34,516 nucleotides of DNA. Origin: Alphaproteobacteria bacterium (GTDB lineage Bacteria; Pseudomonadota; Alphaproteobacteria; Caulobacterales; Aquidulcibacteraceae). Location: assembly GCA_016124255.1 (NCBI GenBank), contig WGOB01000048.1:1-34516 (forward strand), given 5' to 3'. Of this stretch, positions 7,988 to 15,442 are shown one piece after another. The position numbers were made by a program, and so were the translations under genes. The first letter of the stretch is position 1, and every line of letters starts with the position of its first letter. The notes below the pieces were generated by a model. That model saw nothing but the letters and a program-made list of their open reading frames with translations. It was not told the DNA's origin and searched no databases.

Positions 7988-8644
7988 TTGGCGAACGGAA
8001 ACGGGCGATCGGAAGAGACGGTCGCGTCCGCGCCGGTGGTGATCAAGAAGTACGCCAATCGGCGCCTCTACAACACCGACACAAGCTCCTACGTCACGCT
8101 GGAGCATCTAAGCGAGATGGTCCGCGAGGGGACCGATTTCGTCGTGCGCGACGCCAAGACTGATGAGGATCTGACCCGCTCTGTCCTGACCCAGATCATC
8201 TTCGAGCAGGAGAACCGCGGCGGCCAGACTCTGCTGCCGATCCAGTTCCTCCGCCGTCTCATTCGCTTCTACGGCGACCAGATGCAGTCCTTCGTGCCCT
8301 CGTACCTTGAGATGAGCATGGAGACCTTCGCGCGCCATCAGGAGCAGCTGCGCGAGCAGATGACCCGCGCCTTCGGCGGCCGCACGCCGATGGCCGCATT
8401 CGAGGAGCAGGCCCGCCAGAACATGGCGATGTTCGAGCAGGCCCTGCGCATGTGGAGCCCGTTCGCGCAGGGCGGCGTCCCGCCCGTGGCCCCAGCCAAG
8501 CCCGACGCCAAGCCCGACGCCAAACCCGGCGAGGCCAAGCGCGACGACGCCGCCCGCGAGGAGGCCGTCGAGACCCTGCGCAAGCAGATGGATCAGATGC
8601 AGAAGCAGCTCGACCTGCTCAGCGGCGGCACGCGCAAGCCCTAG
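7988..8644 (+). CDS. phaR: Polyhydroxyalkanoate synthesis repressor PhaR
   Basis: A 218-residue regulator that binds DNA and PHA granules and controls phasin and PHA genes. The diagnostic N-terminal domain is VVIKKYANRRLYNTDTSSYV (about 17-36), followed by the PHB accumulation regulatory region through about residue 130. The tail has Pro/Ala/Lys-rich repeats (AKPDAKPDAKPGEAK) and ends in a short coiled coil (EEAVETLRKQMDQMQKQLDLL). I chose the TTG at 7988 because GGAGG at 7976-7980 lies 7 nt upstream. An in-frame ATG at 7904 would add 28 residues of non-family sequence. It is divergent from the thiolase gene. Confidence 0.9.
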   Translation: MANGNGRSEETVASAPVVIKKYANRRLYNTDTSSYVTLEHLSEMVREGTDFVVRDAKTDEDLTRSVLTQIIFEQENRGGQTLLPIQFLRRLIRFYGDQMQSFVPSYLEMSMETFARHQEQLREQMTRAFGGRTPMAAFEEQARQNMAMFEQALRMWSPFAQGGVPPVAPAKPDAKPDAKPGEAKRDDAAREEAVETLRKQMDQMQKQLDLLSGGTRKP

Positions 8645-8647
8645 GCG

Positions 8648-9031
8648 TCACCGCGATGCGGCAAGAGGCATGAGGGCGAACGCGACCAGGGCTGCGCCGT
8701 AAACCATCCCGGCAGGCGCAGCGAAGCGCGCGAGAAACGCCGCAACATCGAGCCCGCGCCATGCGGCGCCCAGCGCGATCTCCGCAGCGAGCAGCAGCAA
8801 AAGTCCGATCGCGCCCATCGCCAGCCGCGCGCCGGCGCTGTTGAGCGCGAACCGGCGCACGATCCAGCGCGCCGCGAACCAGAGCGCCGCCAAAAGCACA
8901 GCGCTCTCCGCCGCCGTCGCCCACGCCTCGCCGATCCGCGGAGCCAGCACAAGAACCCGCACCGGCGCGAGCGCAAACCCGATCGCAAACGCCGCAGCAA
9001 AGTAGAGCCCACCCGCCCAGAGCGTGCGCAT
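8648..9031 (-). CDS. Small membrane protein, unknown function
   Basis: A 127-residue protein with about four hydrophobic segments: roughly residues 5-30 (WAGGLYFAAAFAIGFALAPV), 35-56, 68-90 (LAMGAIGLLLLLAAEIALGA) and 98-122. Paired Trp/Arg residues sit between helices. I do not recognise the family with certainty. Other frames on this strand are open too, but only this one gives a regular membrane pattern. It is convergent with phaR, with a gap of only 3 nt. Confidence 0.7.
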   Translation of the reverse strand: MRTLWAGGLYFAAAFAIGFALAPVRVLVLAPRIGEAWATAAESAVLLAALWFAARWIVRRFALNSAGARLAMGAIGLLLLLAAEIALGAAWRGLDVAAFLARFAAPAGMVYGAALVAFALMPLAASR

Positions 9032-9091
9032 GGCTAACGCGTGCCAAACCGGGACGCCCCGCCCCGGCGCGACGTTTGCACTTTCCTCACC

Positions 9092-9334
9092 ATGTCCGGC
9101 CGCCGCGCCTCCGATTGGGTCTCGATCCCTGCCGCCTCTGCGGACGGCGCCGAGCGCCGCGGCGGCGATCGCCGCGCGGACGACCGCCGCGCCCCGATGC
9201 GCAAGGTCGACGTGCTTTTCTGCGCCACCCTCGTCGCTCAGATCCGCGCCGCGCCTGCGGCCCGGCCGCCGGCGTCACAGCCCTATGCGCGCCGCGGCCA
9301 TCGGCCTGGCGTCGTCGCCGATCTCAAGGCCTGA
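9092..9334 (+). CDS. Small arginine-rich hypothetical protein
   Basis: An 80-residue frame starting MSGRRASDWVSIPAAS. It has a charged repeat-like stretch ERRGGDRRADDRRAPMRKVD, then a short hydrophobic patch (VLFCATLVAQI) and a Pro/Ala/Arg tail ending VVADLKA. I do not recognise it. No good Shine-Dalgarno is visible and an upstream ATG at 9041 is also in frame. The case for coding is that a second frame starts 3 nt after its stop, the preceding gene is divergent, and the residue composition is orderly. The function is unknown. Confidence 0.45.
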   Translation: MSGRRASDWVSIPAASADGAERRGGDRRADDRRAPMRKVDVLFCATLVAQIRAAPAARPPASQPYARRGHRPGVVADLKA

Positions 9335-9337
9335 TCC

Positions 9338-9466
9338 GTGCGGGCGCTCTTCCCGCACATCCGTCTGATCGCGGTTCAGCAAGCGGCGCACGCGCCGTCC
9401 GCCTGGGACCTCGGACGCTGCATCGATTTCGCCGTCGCGCTCGCGCTCGGCCTCTGGTGCCTCTGA
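9338..9466 (+). CDS. Possible 42-aa small protein with hydrophobic tail
   Basis: It starts with GTG 3 nt after the stop of the preceding small gene and encodes 42 residues, including LFPHIRLIAVQQA and a hydrophobic C-terminus CIDFAVALALGLWCL that could be a membrane anchor. It ends 2 nt before the convergent membrane-protein gene. Support is only this tight packing, so it is tentative. Confidence 0.3.
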   Translation: MRALFPHIRLIAVQQAAHAPSAWDLGRCIDFAVALALGLWCL

Positions 9467-9468
9467 GG

Positions 9469-9918
9469 CTAGGCGCCGCCGGAGCCGAAATCGACGTCGC
9501 GCCGCGCCGCAACGATCGTGACCACCACGCCCGCCAGCACGTCCAGCACGCTCATCACCATCAGGAAGAAGAACGTGCTCGTCGCGAACGCCGGGTGCAG
9601 CAGGAACTCCACCAGGCACAGGATAAACACCAGCATCGACAGCGCGTGATTGAAGATCGCCATCGTCCCGGTGCTGGTGGACTTCAGGAGTTCCACGAAC
9701 AGACACACCAGGCCAATCAGCACCAGGACGTCGCCGCCGGTCACCGCCCAGCTCACCCCGACGCCGGACTCGCTCGACGCCATCGGCACGCCGTCGCCGA
9801 GCACGGCTTTCAGCCCCTCGCGCACCGCCGCGGGGTCGCTGCCGCCGAAGATCGCCCAGAAATTGTAGATCAGCACTGGGATCAGGATCAGCGGAAAGAC
9901 CTTTAACAACGCCCCCAT
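9469..9918 (-). CDS. Four-helix membrane protein, unknown function
   Basis: A 149-residue protein with about four hydrophobic segments: residues 3-22 (ALLKVFPLILIPVLIYNFWA), about 55-75 (SWAVTGGDVLVLIGLVCLFV), about 85-107 (IFNHALSMLVFILCLVEFLL) and about 112-136 (STFFFLMVMSVLDVLAGVVV). The ATG at 9918 is preceded by AAAGGAG at 6-7 nt. The upstream open sequence is not membrane-like and is excluded. Its start lies about 90 nt downstream of the GT2 gene stop on the same strand, so the two may be co-transcribed. I do not recognise the family. Confidence 0.8.
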   Translation of the reverse strand: MGALLKVFPLILIPVLIYNFWAIFGGSDPAAVREGLKAVLGDGVPMASSESGVGVSWAVTGGDVLVLIGLVCLFVELLKSTSTGTMAIFNHALSMLVFILCLVEFLLHPAFATSTFFFLMVMSVLDVLAGVVVTIVAARRDVDFGSGGA

Positions 9919-10007
9919 CGCACTCTCCTTTGGCGCAGCGCCGCGTCGCCCGCGCATGCTCGCCGCTCGCAGCGCCGCATATTCTCCCGCGCCGACCGGC
10001 CTGTCGT

Positions 10008-10739
10008 TCATAGCTCGTCCCACCCATCGGGATTGCGGGCCCGGCTGTTGAGCCACATCACGCCGAACAGGTCGGTCATGTTTGCGCCCAACCGCCCCAG
10101 ATTGGTGTAGTTCGACCGTCCCGCCGTCCGTGGCCGATGGTTCACGTCCTCGAACTCCACCACATACCCTTCCCGCAACATTAGCGCAGGCATGTAGCGG
10201 TGCATATGATCGAAATAAGGAAGCCGTAGGAAGGCCTCGCGGAGAAAGACCTTGATTCCCGAGCCGGAATCGTCGGCGCCGTCACGCAAAAGCCGCTTTC
10301 TGACGCCGTTGGCGATCCGCGAACTCACCCGCTTGCCCCAATTGTCCTGGCGCTTCGCGCGCCGCCCGCCGACCATGCCGAGCCCGGCCGGCGCCTCGGG
10401 GCGCACCAACTTGTGATAGAGCCGCGGCAGATCGGCCGGATCGTTCTGGCCGTCGCCGTCGAGCGTGCCGATCACCGGCGCGCGCGCCGCAATCACGCCG
10501 GTCCGCACCGCACGGCTCTGTCCGGCGTTGGCGCGGTGCGAGACGATCCGCATTTCGGGGATGCCGCGCCGCGCGTCTGCGAGTTCGGCCCGCGTGTCGT
10601 CGCGGCTCGCGTCGTCGACGAAAACGCCTTCCCAGGAGCGCCCCGACATCGCCGCCGCGATCTCGCGCGCGAGCGCGGCGGCGTTGCCGGCCTCGTTGTG
10701 CATCGGCACGACGATGCTGAATTCGACGGCGTCGGCCAA
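10008..10739 (-). CDS. Family 2 glycosyltransferase (dolichol-phosphate mannose synthase-like)
   Basis: A 243-residue GT-A-fold glycosyltransferase without transmembrane tail. Signatures: FSIVVPMHNEAGN at the N-terminus (nucleotide-sugar binding), FVDDASRDDT (DD motif), NAGQSRAVRTGV, and GTLDGDGQNDPADLP, the metal-binding DxD region. Proteins like this typically transfer a sugar from a nucleotide donor to a polyprenyl phosphate. The start appears to be TTG at 10739 with GGAG 6 nt upstream. It is divergent from the GT39 gene at 10885. A DPM1/ArnC-like enzyme beside an ArnT/PMT-like acceptor enzyme suggests a lipid-carrier-dependent glycosylation module; that pairing is inference. Confidence 0.88.
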   Translation of the reverse strand: MADAVEFSIVVPMHNEAGNAAALAREIAAAMSGRSWEGVFVDDASRDDTRAELADARRGIPEMRIVSHRANAGQSRAVRTGVIAARAPVIGTLDGDGQNDPADLPRLYHKLVRPEAPAGLGMVGGRRAKRQDNWGKRVSSRIANGVRKRLLRDGADDSGSGIKVFLREAFLRLPYFDHMHRYMPALMLREGYVVEFEDVNHRPRTAGRSNYTNLGRLGANMTDLFGVMWLNSRARNPDGWDEL

Positions 10740-10884
10740 ACGGGGCTCCAGGCGGCTTCAGGCCGGGCTTCTTAGCGGCTCGCCCGCGCCGGCGCGAGTG
10801 CGCTCAACCGCCGCCGTCGCCGCGGCTCGCCCGACGGCATCAAGCTGCTGACCGCGTTCAATCGGGCGGCTAAGAAGCGCTCCC

Positions 10885-12585
10885 GTGGCTGACCGCGCGC
10901 CTGCCGAGATTGATCTCATCGACCGCCTCGCCCGCGGCTGGCGCGCCTATGCTCTGATCGCGCTCGTCGCGCTCGCCGCCGCCATGCCCGGCTTCACCCG
11001 CATCCCGGTCACGGACCGCGACGAGGCCCGCTTCGCCCAGGCCACGCGCCAGATGCTGGAGACCGGCGACTTCGTGACCATCCAGGTGCAGGACGAGCCG
11101 CGCCACAAGAAGCCGATCGGCATCCATTGGATGCAGGCCGCCGCTGTGGCCGCGACCGCGCCCGTCACCGGCGGCGACAACGCCATCTGGGCCTATCGCC
11201 TGCCCTCTCTGCTCGGCATCCTGATCGCCGCGCTCGCGACCTTCTGGGGCGGCGCGGCGCTGGTCGGCCGCCGCGCGGCCCTCATCGGCGCAGTGCTCTT
11301 CTCCGCAACGCTGCTCGCCTCCGCCGAAGCGTTGATCGCCAAGACCGACGGCATGCTCTGCGGCATGACCGCCCTCGCCTTCGCCGCGATTGCACGGTTG
11401 CGCGAGCGCGTTGGCGCGGGGCGCATGCTTGCGCTGATCGCATGGACCGCGATGGGCGTCGGCGCGCTGGTGAAAGGGCTGACGCCGATCTTCGTGTTCG
11501 CGACGTTGGCGATGCTTTGGGCCTGGGAGCGTCGCATTCGGTGGGCCGCGCCGCTGCTGTGGCCCCCCGGCCCGATCCTCGCCGCGCTGATCGTGGCGCC
11601 CTGGTTGGTCGCGATCCAGCTCGCCACCGACGGCGCCTTCATCCGCGAAGCCTTCGCCAGCGATGTCGCGCCCAAGCTCGCCGGCGGCCAGGAGGGCCAT
11701 TGGGGCCCGCCCGGCTACCACCTCGCGCTGACGCCCGCGCTCTTCTTTCCCGCGACCCTTGGACTCATCCCAGGTCTGGCGCTCGCGGCCTACGCCCTGC
11801 GCGCGCCGCAGAACAACGCAAGCGCCGCATCGATCCGTTTCCTGATCGCCTGGATCGTCCCGGTCTGGCTCCTCTTCGAGTGCCTGCCGACGAAACTCGC
11901 GCACTACGTCTTGCCGGCCTATCCCGCGCTCGCGCTGCTCGCCGGCGCCGGGCTGGCGGCGGCCGTGGAACGCCGCTGGCGCTGGTCGCCGGCGCTTTCG
12001 TTCGCGCTCTTCGCGCTTGGCGCCGTGATCCTCGTGGCGCTCAACGCCTACGCCGTCACACTCATGCCGGGCGATGAGGCCGCCAACGCACGCCGCGCGA
12101 TCCAGACCGCGCTGATCGGCGGCGCCGGGATCATTCTCGCGCTCGCGCTCATGCTGCTTGCGAAATCGCTCGCGCTGCGCATCGCGCTCGCGCTCGCGGT
12201 CGTGCTCGTCGGCGGCTGGTCGCTGCGCGATCGCATCCTGCCCGAGGCGCGCACCGTGCTGATCAGCGCCGAGCTTCAGTCCGCGCTCCACCGCAACGGC
12301 CTCGACGCCGCGCCCCTCACGGTCATCGGCTACCGCGAAACCAGCCTCGCCTTCATGACCCGCACCGACATTGAAATGCTGCCGGAAGCGGATTGGGAAG
12401 CCGCCCCGTCCAATGTTGAGAACGGCGACGCCCTCATCATCGCCTGCGACCGCGCCGAAGATTTCTCCGCCGCCCTCGCCCAACGCGCCCTGACCTTCAC
12501 ACCGCGCGACACCGTCGCCGGCACGAACTACGCCAACGGCGACGAACTCTGCCTCCAAGTCGGCGCGATCACCGCTGCACGTTGA
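10885..12585 (+). CDS. GT39/ArnT-like membrane glycosyltransferase
   Basis: A 566-residue polytopic protein of the ArnT/PMT type, which uses a polyprenyl-phosphate sugar donor at the outer face of the inner membrane. The N-terminal loop has the hallmark TDRDEARFAQATRQMLETGD and DEPRHKKPIGIHWMQ, the acidic motif and conserved K-P/W of the family. About ten hydrophobic segments follow (for example YALIALVALAAAMPG, LIGAVLFSATLLASAEAL, ILAALIVAPWLVAIQL, LLALAGAGLAA-like). A soluble C-terminal part of about 110 residues ends the protein. The start is GTG at 10885. The adjacent divergent DPM1-like GT2 could supply its lipid-linked donor. The substrate is unknown. Confidence 0.88.
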   Translation: MADRAPAEIDLIDRLARGWRAYALIALVALAAAMPGFTRIPVTDRDEARFAQATRQMLETGDFVTIQVQDEPRHKKPIGIHWMQAAAVAATAPVTGGDNAIWAYRLPSLLGILIAALATFWGGAALVGRRAALIGAVLFSATLLASAEALIAKTDGMLCGMTALAFAAIARLRERVGAGRMLALIAWTAMGVGALVKGLTPIFVFATLAMLWAWERRIRWAAPLLWPPGPILAALIVAPWLVAIQLATDGAFIREAFASDVAPKLAGGQEGHWGPPGYHLALTPALFFPATLGLIPGLALAAYALRAPQNNASAASIRFLIAWIVPVWLLFECLPTKLAHYVLPAYPALALLAGAGLAAAVERRWRWSPALSFALFALGAVILVALNAYAVTLMPGDEAANARRAIQTALIGGAGIILALALMLLAKSLALRIALALAVVLVGGWSLRDRILPEARTVLISAELQSALHRNGLDAAPLTVIGYRETSLAFMTRTDIEMLPEADWEAAPSNVENGDALIIACDRAEDFSAALAQRALTFTPRDTVAGTNYANGDELCLQVGAITAAR

Positions 12586-12610
12586 GCCTAATTTGTCGAC
12601 CACATCCTTC

Positions 12611-12680
12611 CGTCATTCAGGGCGAAGCGTAGCGGAGACCCGGAACCCTCCGGATCGCGCTCCGCGCGTCCGGAATGACG
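12611..12680. repeat. Intergenic palindromic repeat bounded by CGTCATTC / GAATGACG
   Basis: The element begins CGTCATTC (12611-12618) and ends GAATGACG (12673-12680), perfect inverted ends. Inside is GGGCGAAGCGTAGCGGAGAC followed by CCGG and CTCCGCGCGTCCG. It is the complete form of the alphaproteobacterial GTCATTC repeat, of which a partial copy lies at 6549-6580. It sits just after the GT39 gene. Confidence 0.75.
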
Positions 12681-12705
12681 ACAGTTGGAGTTGAAAAGGC
12701 CCCGC

Positions 12706-12754
12706 AATCGACGCGCCTCACCGATGGGGTCTACGTCACGGCGCCAGCGCGCCC
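12706..12754 (+). repeat. GGCGCGCC-bounded dispersed repeat, copy A
   Basis: Copy A of a five-member family: AATCGACGCGCCTC, then GGGGTCTACGTCACGGCGCC and AGCGCGCC. It lies about 20 nt beyond the stop of the minus-strand glycosyltransferase gene. Confidence 0.7.
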
Positions 12755-12774
12755 ATCAAGACGGCGCGCAACAA

Positions 12775-13662
12775 TTACCGATGCTCGCCGAACACCGCGA
12801 GCATCAGCCGCTTCGACGCCAGGATCGCGCCGAGCGCGGGCGCAGCAACCGTTGCAAACGCGCGCTCGCCCGGCGTTCGCGCGCTGCGGTTCATGAACCG
12901 CGCCAGCCCCTGCGCCTCGCGCCGCGGCGCCCGCCGCTTCGGCGTGAATTGCACGCCCGACGCCGCCGGCTGCTGCATCACCTGGCCACCCGCCCGCTGC
13001 ACCCGGCAGCAGAGATCGAGATCCGCCGCGTCCGTCGCGTAGCCGTCGTCAAACCCGCCGATCGCCTCGAAATCCACCCGCGGCATCAGCATCATCGCCC
13101 CGGACACCGCCGAGACCGGCCCGGCGTCCGTCAGCGACACCTCGTTGCGCCGCCGGCGCCGCGGCGTCTGCGCGCCCCACCCCAGCGCCACGGCAAGCGC
13201 CGACCAAGCGGTAAGCGGCCCCTTGCGCACCGAGCGCCGGTCGCGCCCGGCGGTGTCGGTCAGCCGCGCGCCGACGATCCAGGGCGAAGGCACATCGCCG
13301 CCGGCCGCCACCATCCGCTCCGCCGCCCCGCGCTGGAGCACGACCGTCGGATCGATGAACAGGAGCCAGCGGCCCCGCGCCCGGCTTGCGCCGAGATTGG
13401 CGCCGGCCGACACGCCGATGTCGCCCTGGCCCTGCAGCAGCACCACGTCGCGCCGGTCCGCCTTCAACGCCCGCAGCGCCGAGCTCACCGGCTCGGGATT
13501 GCCGTTGTCCACGATGACGAGTTCGTCGATCCAAGGCTCCGCCAGCGCGCTGCGCAGGCAGAGTTCCAGCGGCTGCCCCGTCATGTGCGTGACCACGACC
13601 GCCGACACCCGCACCTTGGGCTCGACGATCGCCTTGCTCTGGCGGGATGATTTCGGTTCCAA
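12775..13662 (-). CDS. Family 2 glycosyltransferase (rhamnosyltransferase-like)
   Basis: A 295-residue GT2 protein. It has VRVSAVVVTHMTGQPLELCL and VIVDNGNPEP at the N-terminus, NLGASRARGRWLLFIDPTVV in place of the usual D-x-D segment, AVSGAMMLMPR, and GGFDDGYATDAADLDLCCRV, which carries the E/D-D-D-L-C acceptor-site signature of rhamnosyltransferase-type GT2 enzymes. The start looks like TTG at 13662 with GGGAG 6 nt upstream; a GTG further in is possible. It is divergent from the epimerase-like gene. Together with the GT2 and GT39 genes at 10-12.6 kb it suggests surface polysaccharide or glycoconjugate work. Confidence 0.86.
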   Translation of the reverse strand: MEPKSSRQSKAIVEPKVRVSAVVVTHMTGQPLELCLRSALAEPWIDELVIVDNGNPEPVSSALRALKADRRDVVLLQGQGDIGVSAGANLGASRARGRWLLFIDPTVVLQRGAAERMVAAGGDVPSPWIVGARLTDTAGRDRRSVRKGPLTAWSALAVALGWGAQTPRRRRRNEVSLTDAGPVSAVSGAMMLMPRVDFEAIGGFDDGYATDAADLDLCCRVQRAGGQVMQQPAASGVQFTPKRRAPRREAQGLARFMNRSARTPGERAFATVAAPALGAILASKRLMLAVFGEHR

Positions 13663-13836
13663 ACCGCGCTCCCAACGCCGACTCGCGGCGCTTCAGTCTC
13701 AAGATGTGGGCAACCGCTCGCCTCGTCTAGGGGCCGCGCTTCGCTGGGCGCTTCGCCCACTGCAATTTTACCGGCGAGCGGCCGTTTGGTTCCGCCGCGC
13801 GGCAGACGGACCGCCCGCCGAACGCTACGCTGGCGC

Positions 13837-14733
13837 ATGGCCCGAGCACTTCTCCTGGCCGGAAACGGCGTCCTCGGCGCGCGCACGGCGCGACGGCTCG
13901 CAGCCCTCAACGTGGACACGCGCGTGCATCATGCCGGCCGCCGCCCGGTCCCCAAGCATGACCGCATCGCGGAAGTCGTCGTCGCGCGCGCGCCGCCGCC
14001 GGTCGACGCTTTTCCCGTCGCCTCGGACTGCGACGTGGCAGTGCACTTCTATTGCATGGGCGCCCCGGATGCGGCGTCGTTCGTCGCCGCGTTCGACGGG
14101 CGCGCCAAGCGCCTCGTCCTGATCTCGTCGTGCGACGTCTATCGCGCCTATGGTCGGTTCTTGAAGATTGAACCCGGCCCGCCGGACCCTGCGCCGCTCG
14201 ATGAAGCCGCCCCGCTCCGCAGCCGCCTCTACCCCTATCGATCCCGCGCCGCGAATGCGGACGCGATGGAGCATTGGTACGAAAAGATCGAGGCGGAGCG
14301 GACCGTCAGCGCCGCGCGCCAGTCCGAGGTCGTGATCCTGCGTCTGCCCAAAGTCTACGCCGAGGACAGCAACCAGGCCCTCGCCACCGTGTACGGCTTC
14401 GCGCATCAGCCGCGTTGGCGCTGGACGCACGGCCTCGCCGACAACCTCGCCGCCGCCATCGCCTTGGCCGCGCTGCACCCCGCTGCCGCCGGCGAGACTT
14501 TCAACCTCGGCGAACACCCGACGCCCGCCACCGGCGAGCGGCTCGCGCGCTTGGCGCCGCGCCCCGGCTTTCCGCCTGCGCCGGGCGACTACGACTTCGC
14601 CCAGGACATGGCGTTCGACACCACCAAGATCCGACGCGTCCTCGGTTACACCGACGACATCGACGAAACCGACGCGATGCGCGCGATCTCCCAAACCGGC
14701 GCGTTGCGGGCAGAGCCCGTCGGTGCTACTTAG
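13837..14733 (+). CDS. NAD-dependent epimerase/dehydratase-like (extended SDR)
   Basis: A 298-residue Rossmann-fold protein. The nucleotide-binding GNGVLG loop is at the very N-terminus (MARALLLAGNGVLGARTARRL, with G-x-G-x-x-G), supporting the ATG at 13837; an upstream ATG adds only Arg-rich non-family sequence. VLISSCDVYRAYG corresponds to the active-site Ser/Asp strand, and YPYRSRA plus YEKIEAE occupy the usual YxxxK neighbourhood, although the canonical Tyr-x-x-x-Lys is not clean. LRLPKVYAEDSNQ and FNLGEHPTP follow. Substrate unknown. Its stop is 7 nt before parD, but parD seems to have its own promoter inside this gene's end. Confidence 0.82.
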   Translation: MARALLLAGNGVLGARTARRLAALNVDTRVHHAGRRPVPKHDRIAEVVVARAPPPVDAFPVASDCDVAVHFYCMGAPDAASFVAAFDGRAKRLVLISSCDVYRAYGRFLKIEPGPPDPAPLDEAAPLRSRLYPYRSRAANADAMEHWYEKIEAERTVSAARQSEVVILRLPKVYAEDSNQALATVYGFAHQPRWRWTHGLADNLAAAIALAALHPAAAGETFNLGEHPTPATGERLARLAPRPGFPPAPGDYDFAQDMAFDTTKIRRVLGYTDDIDETDAMRAISQTGALRAEPVGAT

Positions 14734-14740
14734 TCATACC

Positions 14741-15022
14741 ATGACGGTGAAGACCTCCATCTCCTTGACCGACGCCCAGGAGGCGTTCGCCCGCAAGCTG
14801 GTCGAGGAAGGCCGCTATGCGAGCCTGAGTGCGGTGCTGCAGCAGGGCCTCGAACTCCTCCGATCCGAGACCGAGGCGAAAGACGCCGAACTCGCCGCGC
14901 TGCGCGCGCTCCTGGAAGAACGCGCCAAAGGCCCGTTCCTTTCCATGGAAGAAAGCGACCAAGCCATCGACAAGATGATCGCGGAATTCAGCGAGCGCGA
15001 TCTAGCAGATGACGCCATATAG
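14741..15022 (+). CDS. parD: ParD-like antitoxin
   Basis: A 93-residue antitoxin of the ParD/CopG ribbon-helix-helix class. The N-terminal MTVKTSISLTDAQEAFARKLVEEGRYASLSAVLQQGLELL fits the RHH fold, and the acidic C-terminus (SMEESDQAIDKMIAEFSERD) should bind the toxin. I chose the ATG at 14741; upstream codons belong to the end of the previous gene. TTGCGG (14704-14709), 17 nt and TACTTA (14727-14732) form a plausible promoter that would give an almost leaderless mRNA. It overlaps parE by 14 nt. Confidence 0.88.
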   Translation: MTVKTSISLTDAQEAFARKLVEEGRYASLSAVLQQGLELLRSETEAKDAELAALRALLEERAKGPFLSMEESDQAIDKMIAEFSERDLADDAI

Positions 15023-15362
15023 GATTGAACGTCTGCCGCAGGTTGCGGACGATCTGCGAGACATTCTTCGCTTCCTCATTCGCAGTCAGATCCGTGTTGG
15101 CGAGCCGTTCGACCGGGCCAAGGCGCGCGCGGCAAAACGCGTGCGCGCAATTATAGAGTCGACCAAGACGCTCGCCGCCGCCCCCCATCAAGGCACGCTG
15201 CGGCCAGACCTGATGCCCGGCCTGCGCAATGTCACGAAGGACCGCGCGATCTTCTATTTCACCGTCGACGACGAGGCGCGCGTGGTACCCGTCCTCGCCG
15301 TTTTCTTCGGCGGCCAGGACCACCAGCGCGCCATGCTGAAGCGGCTGATGCGCAACGAGTGA
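15009..15362 (+). CDS. parE: ParE/RelE-superfamily toxin
   Basis: A 117-residue toxin of the RelE/ParE fold; ParE members poison DNA gyrase. It shows YRIERLPQVADDLRDILRFL at the N-terminus, the Lys/Arg-rich central helix AKARAAKRVRAIIE, PHQGTLRPDLMPGLRNV, and FYFTVDDEARVVPVLAVFFGGQDH, the typical strand pair before the C-terminal end. It is the second gene of the parDE operon with a 14-nt overlap, the same overlap length as vapBC in this window. ParE versus RelE activity cannot be decided from sequence. Confidence 0.86.
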   Translation: MTPYRIERLPQVADDLRDILRFLIRSQIRVGEPFDRAKARAAKRVRAIIESTKTLAAAPHQGTLRPDLMPGLRNVTKDRAIFYFTVDDEARVVPVLAVFFGGQDHQRAMLKRLMRNE

Positions 15363-15435
15363 GGTTGTAGGACCGCAAGCCGACTGGCCCGCACTGCTCC
15401 GAACAATGTGCGCCGATGGCGCGCGGTCCAACCTC
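15361..15435. repeat. Long-range inverted repeat between parE and thrS
   Basis: GAGGTT-GTA-GGACCGC (15361-15376) can pair with GCGGTCC-AACCTC (15423-15435), a 13-bp stem with a 3-nt bulge. It fills the gap between the convergent parE and thrS genes and may act as a terminator without T-run. Confidence 0.4.
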
Positions 15436-15442
15436 CGAGGCG

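Noticed and set aside
6589-8163. Plus-strand 524-codon frame over the thiolase gene
   Set aside because: Arg-rich shadow; it spans a gene with intact thiolase active site and runs into phaR.
10870-12603. Minus-strand 577-codon frame antisense to the GT39 gene
   Set aside because: Charged low-complexity translation of high-GC DNA. The plus strand encodes a clear polytopic glycosyltransferase.
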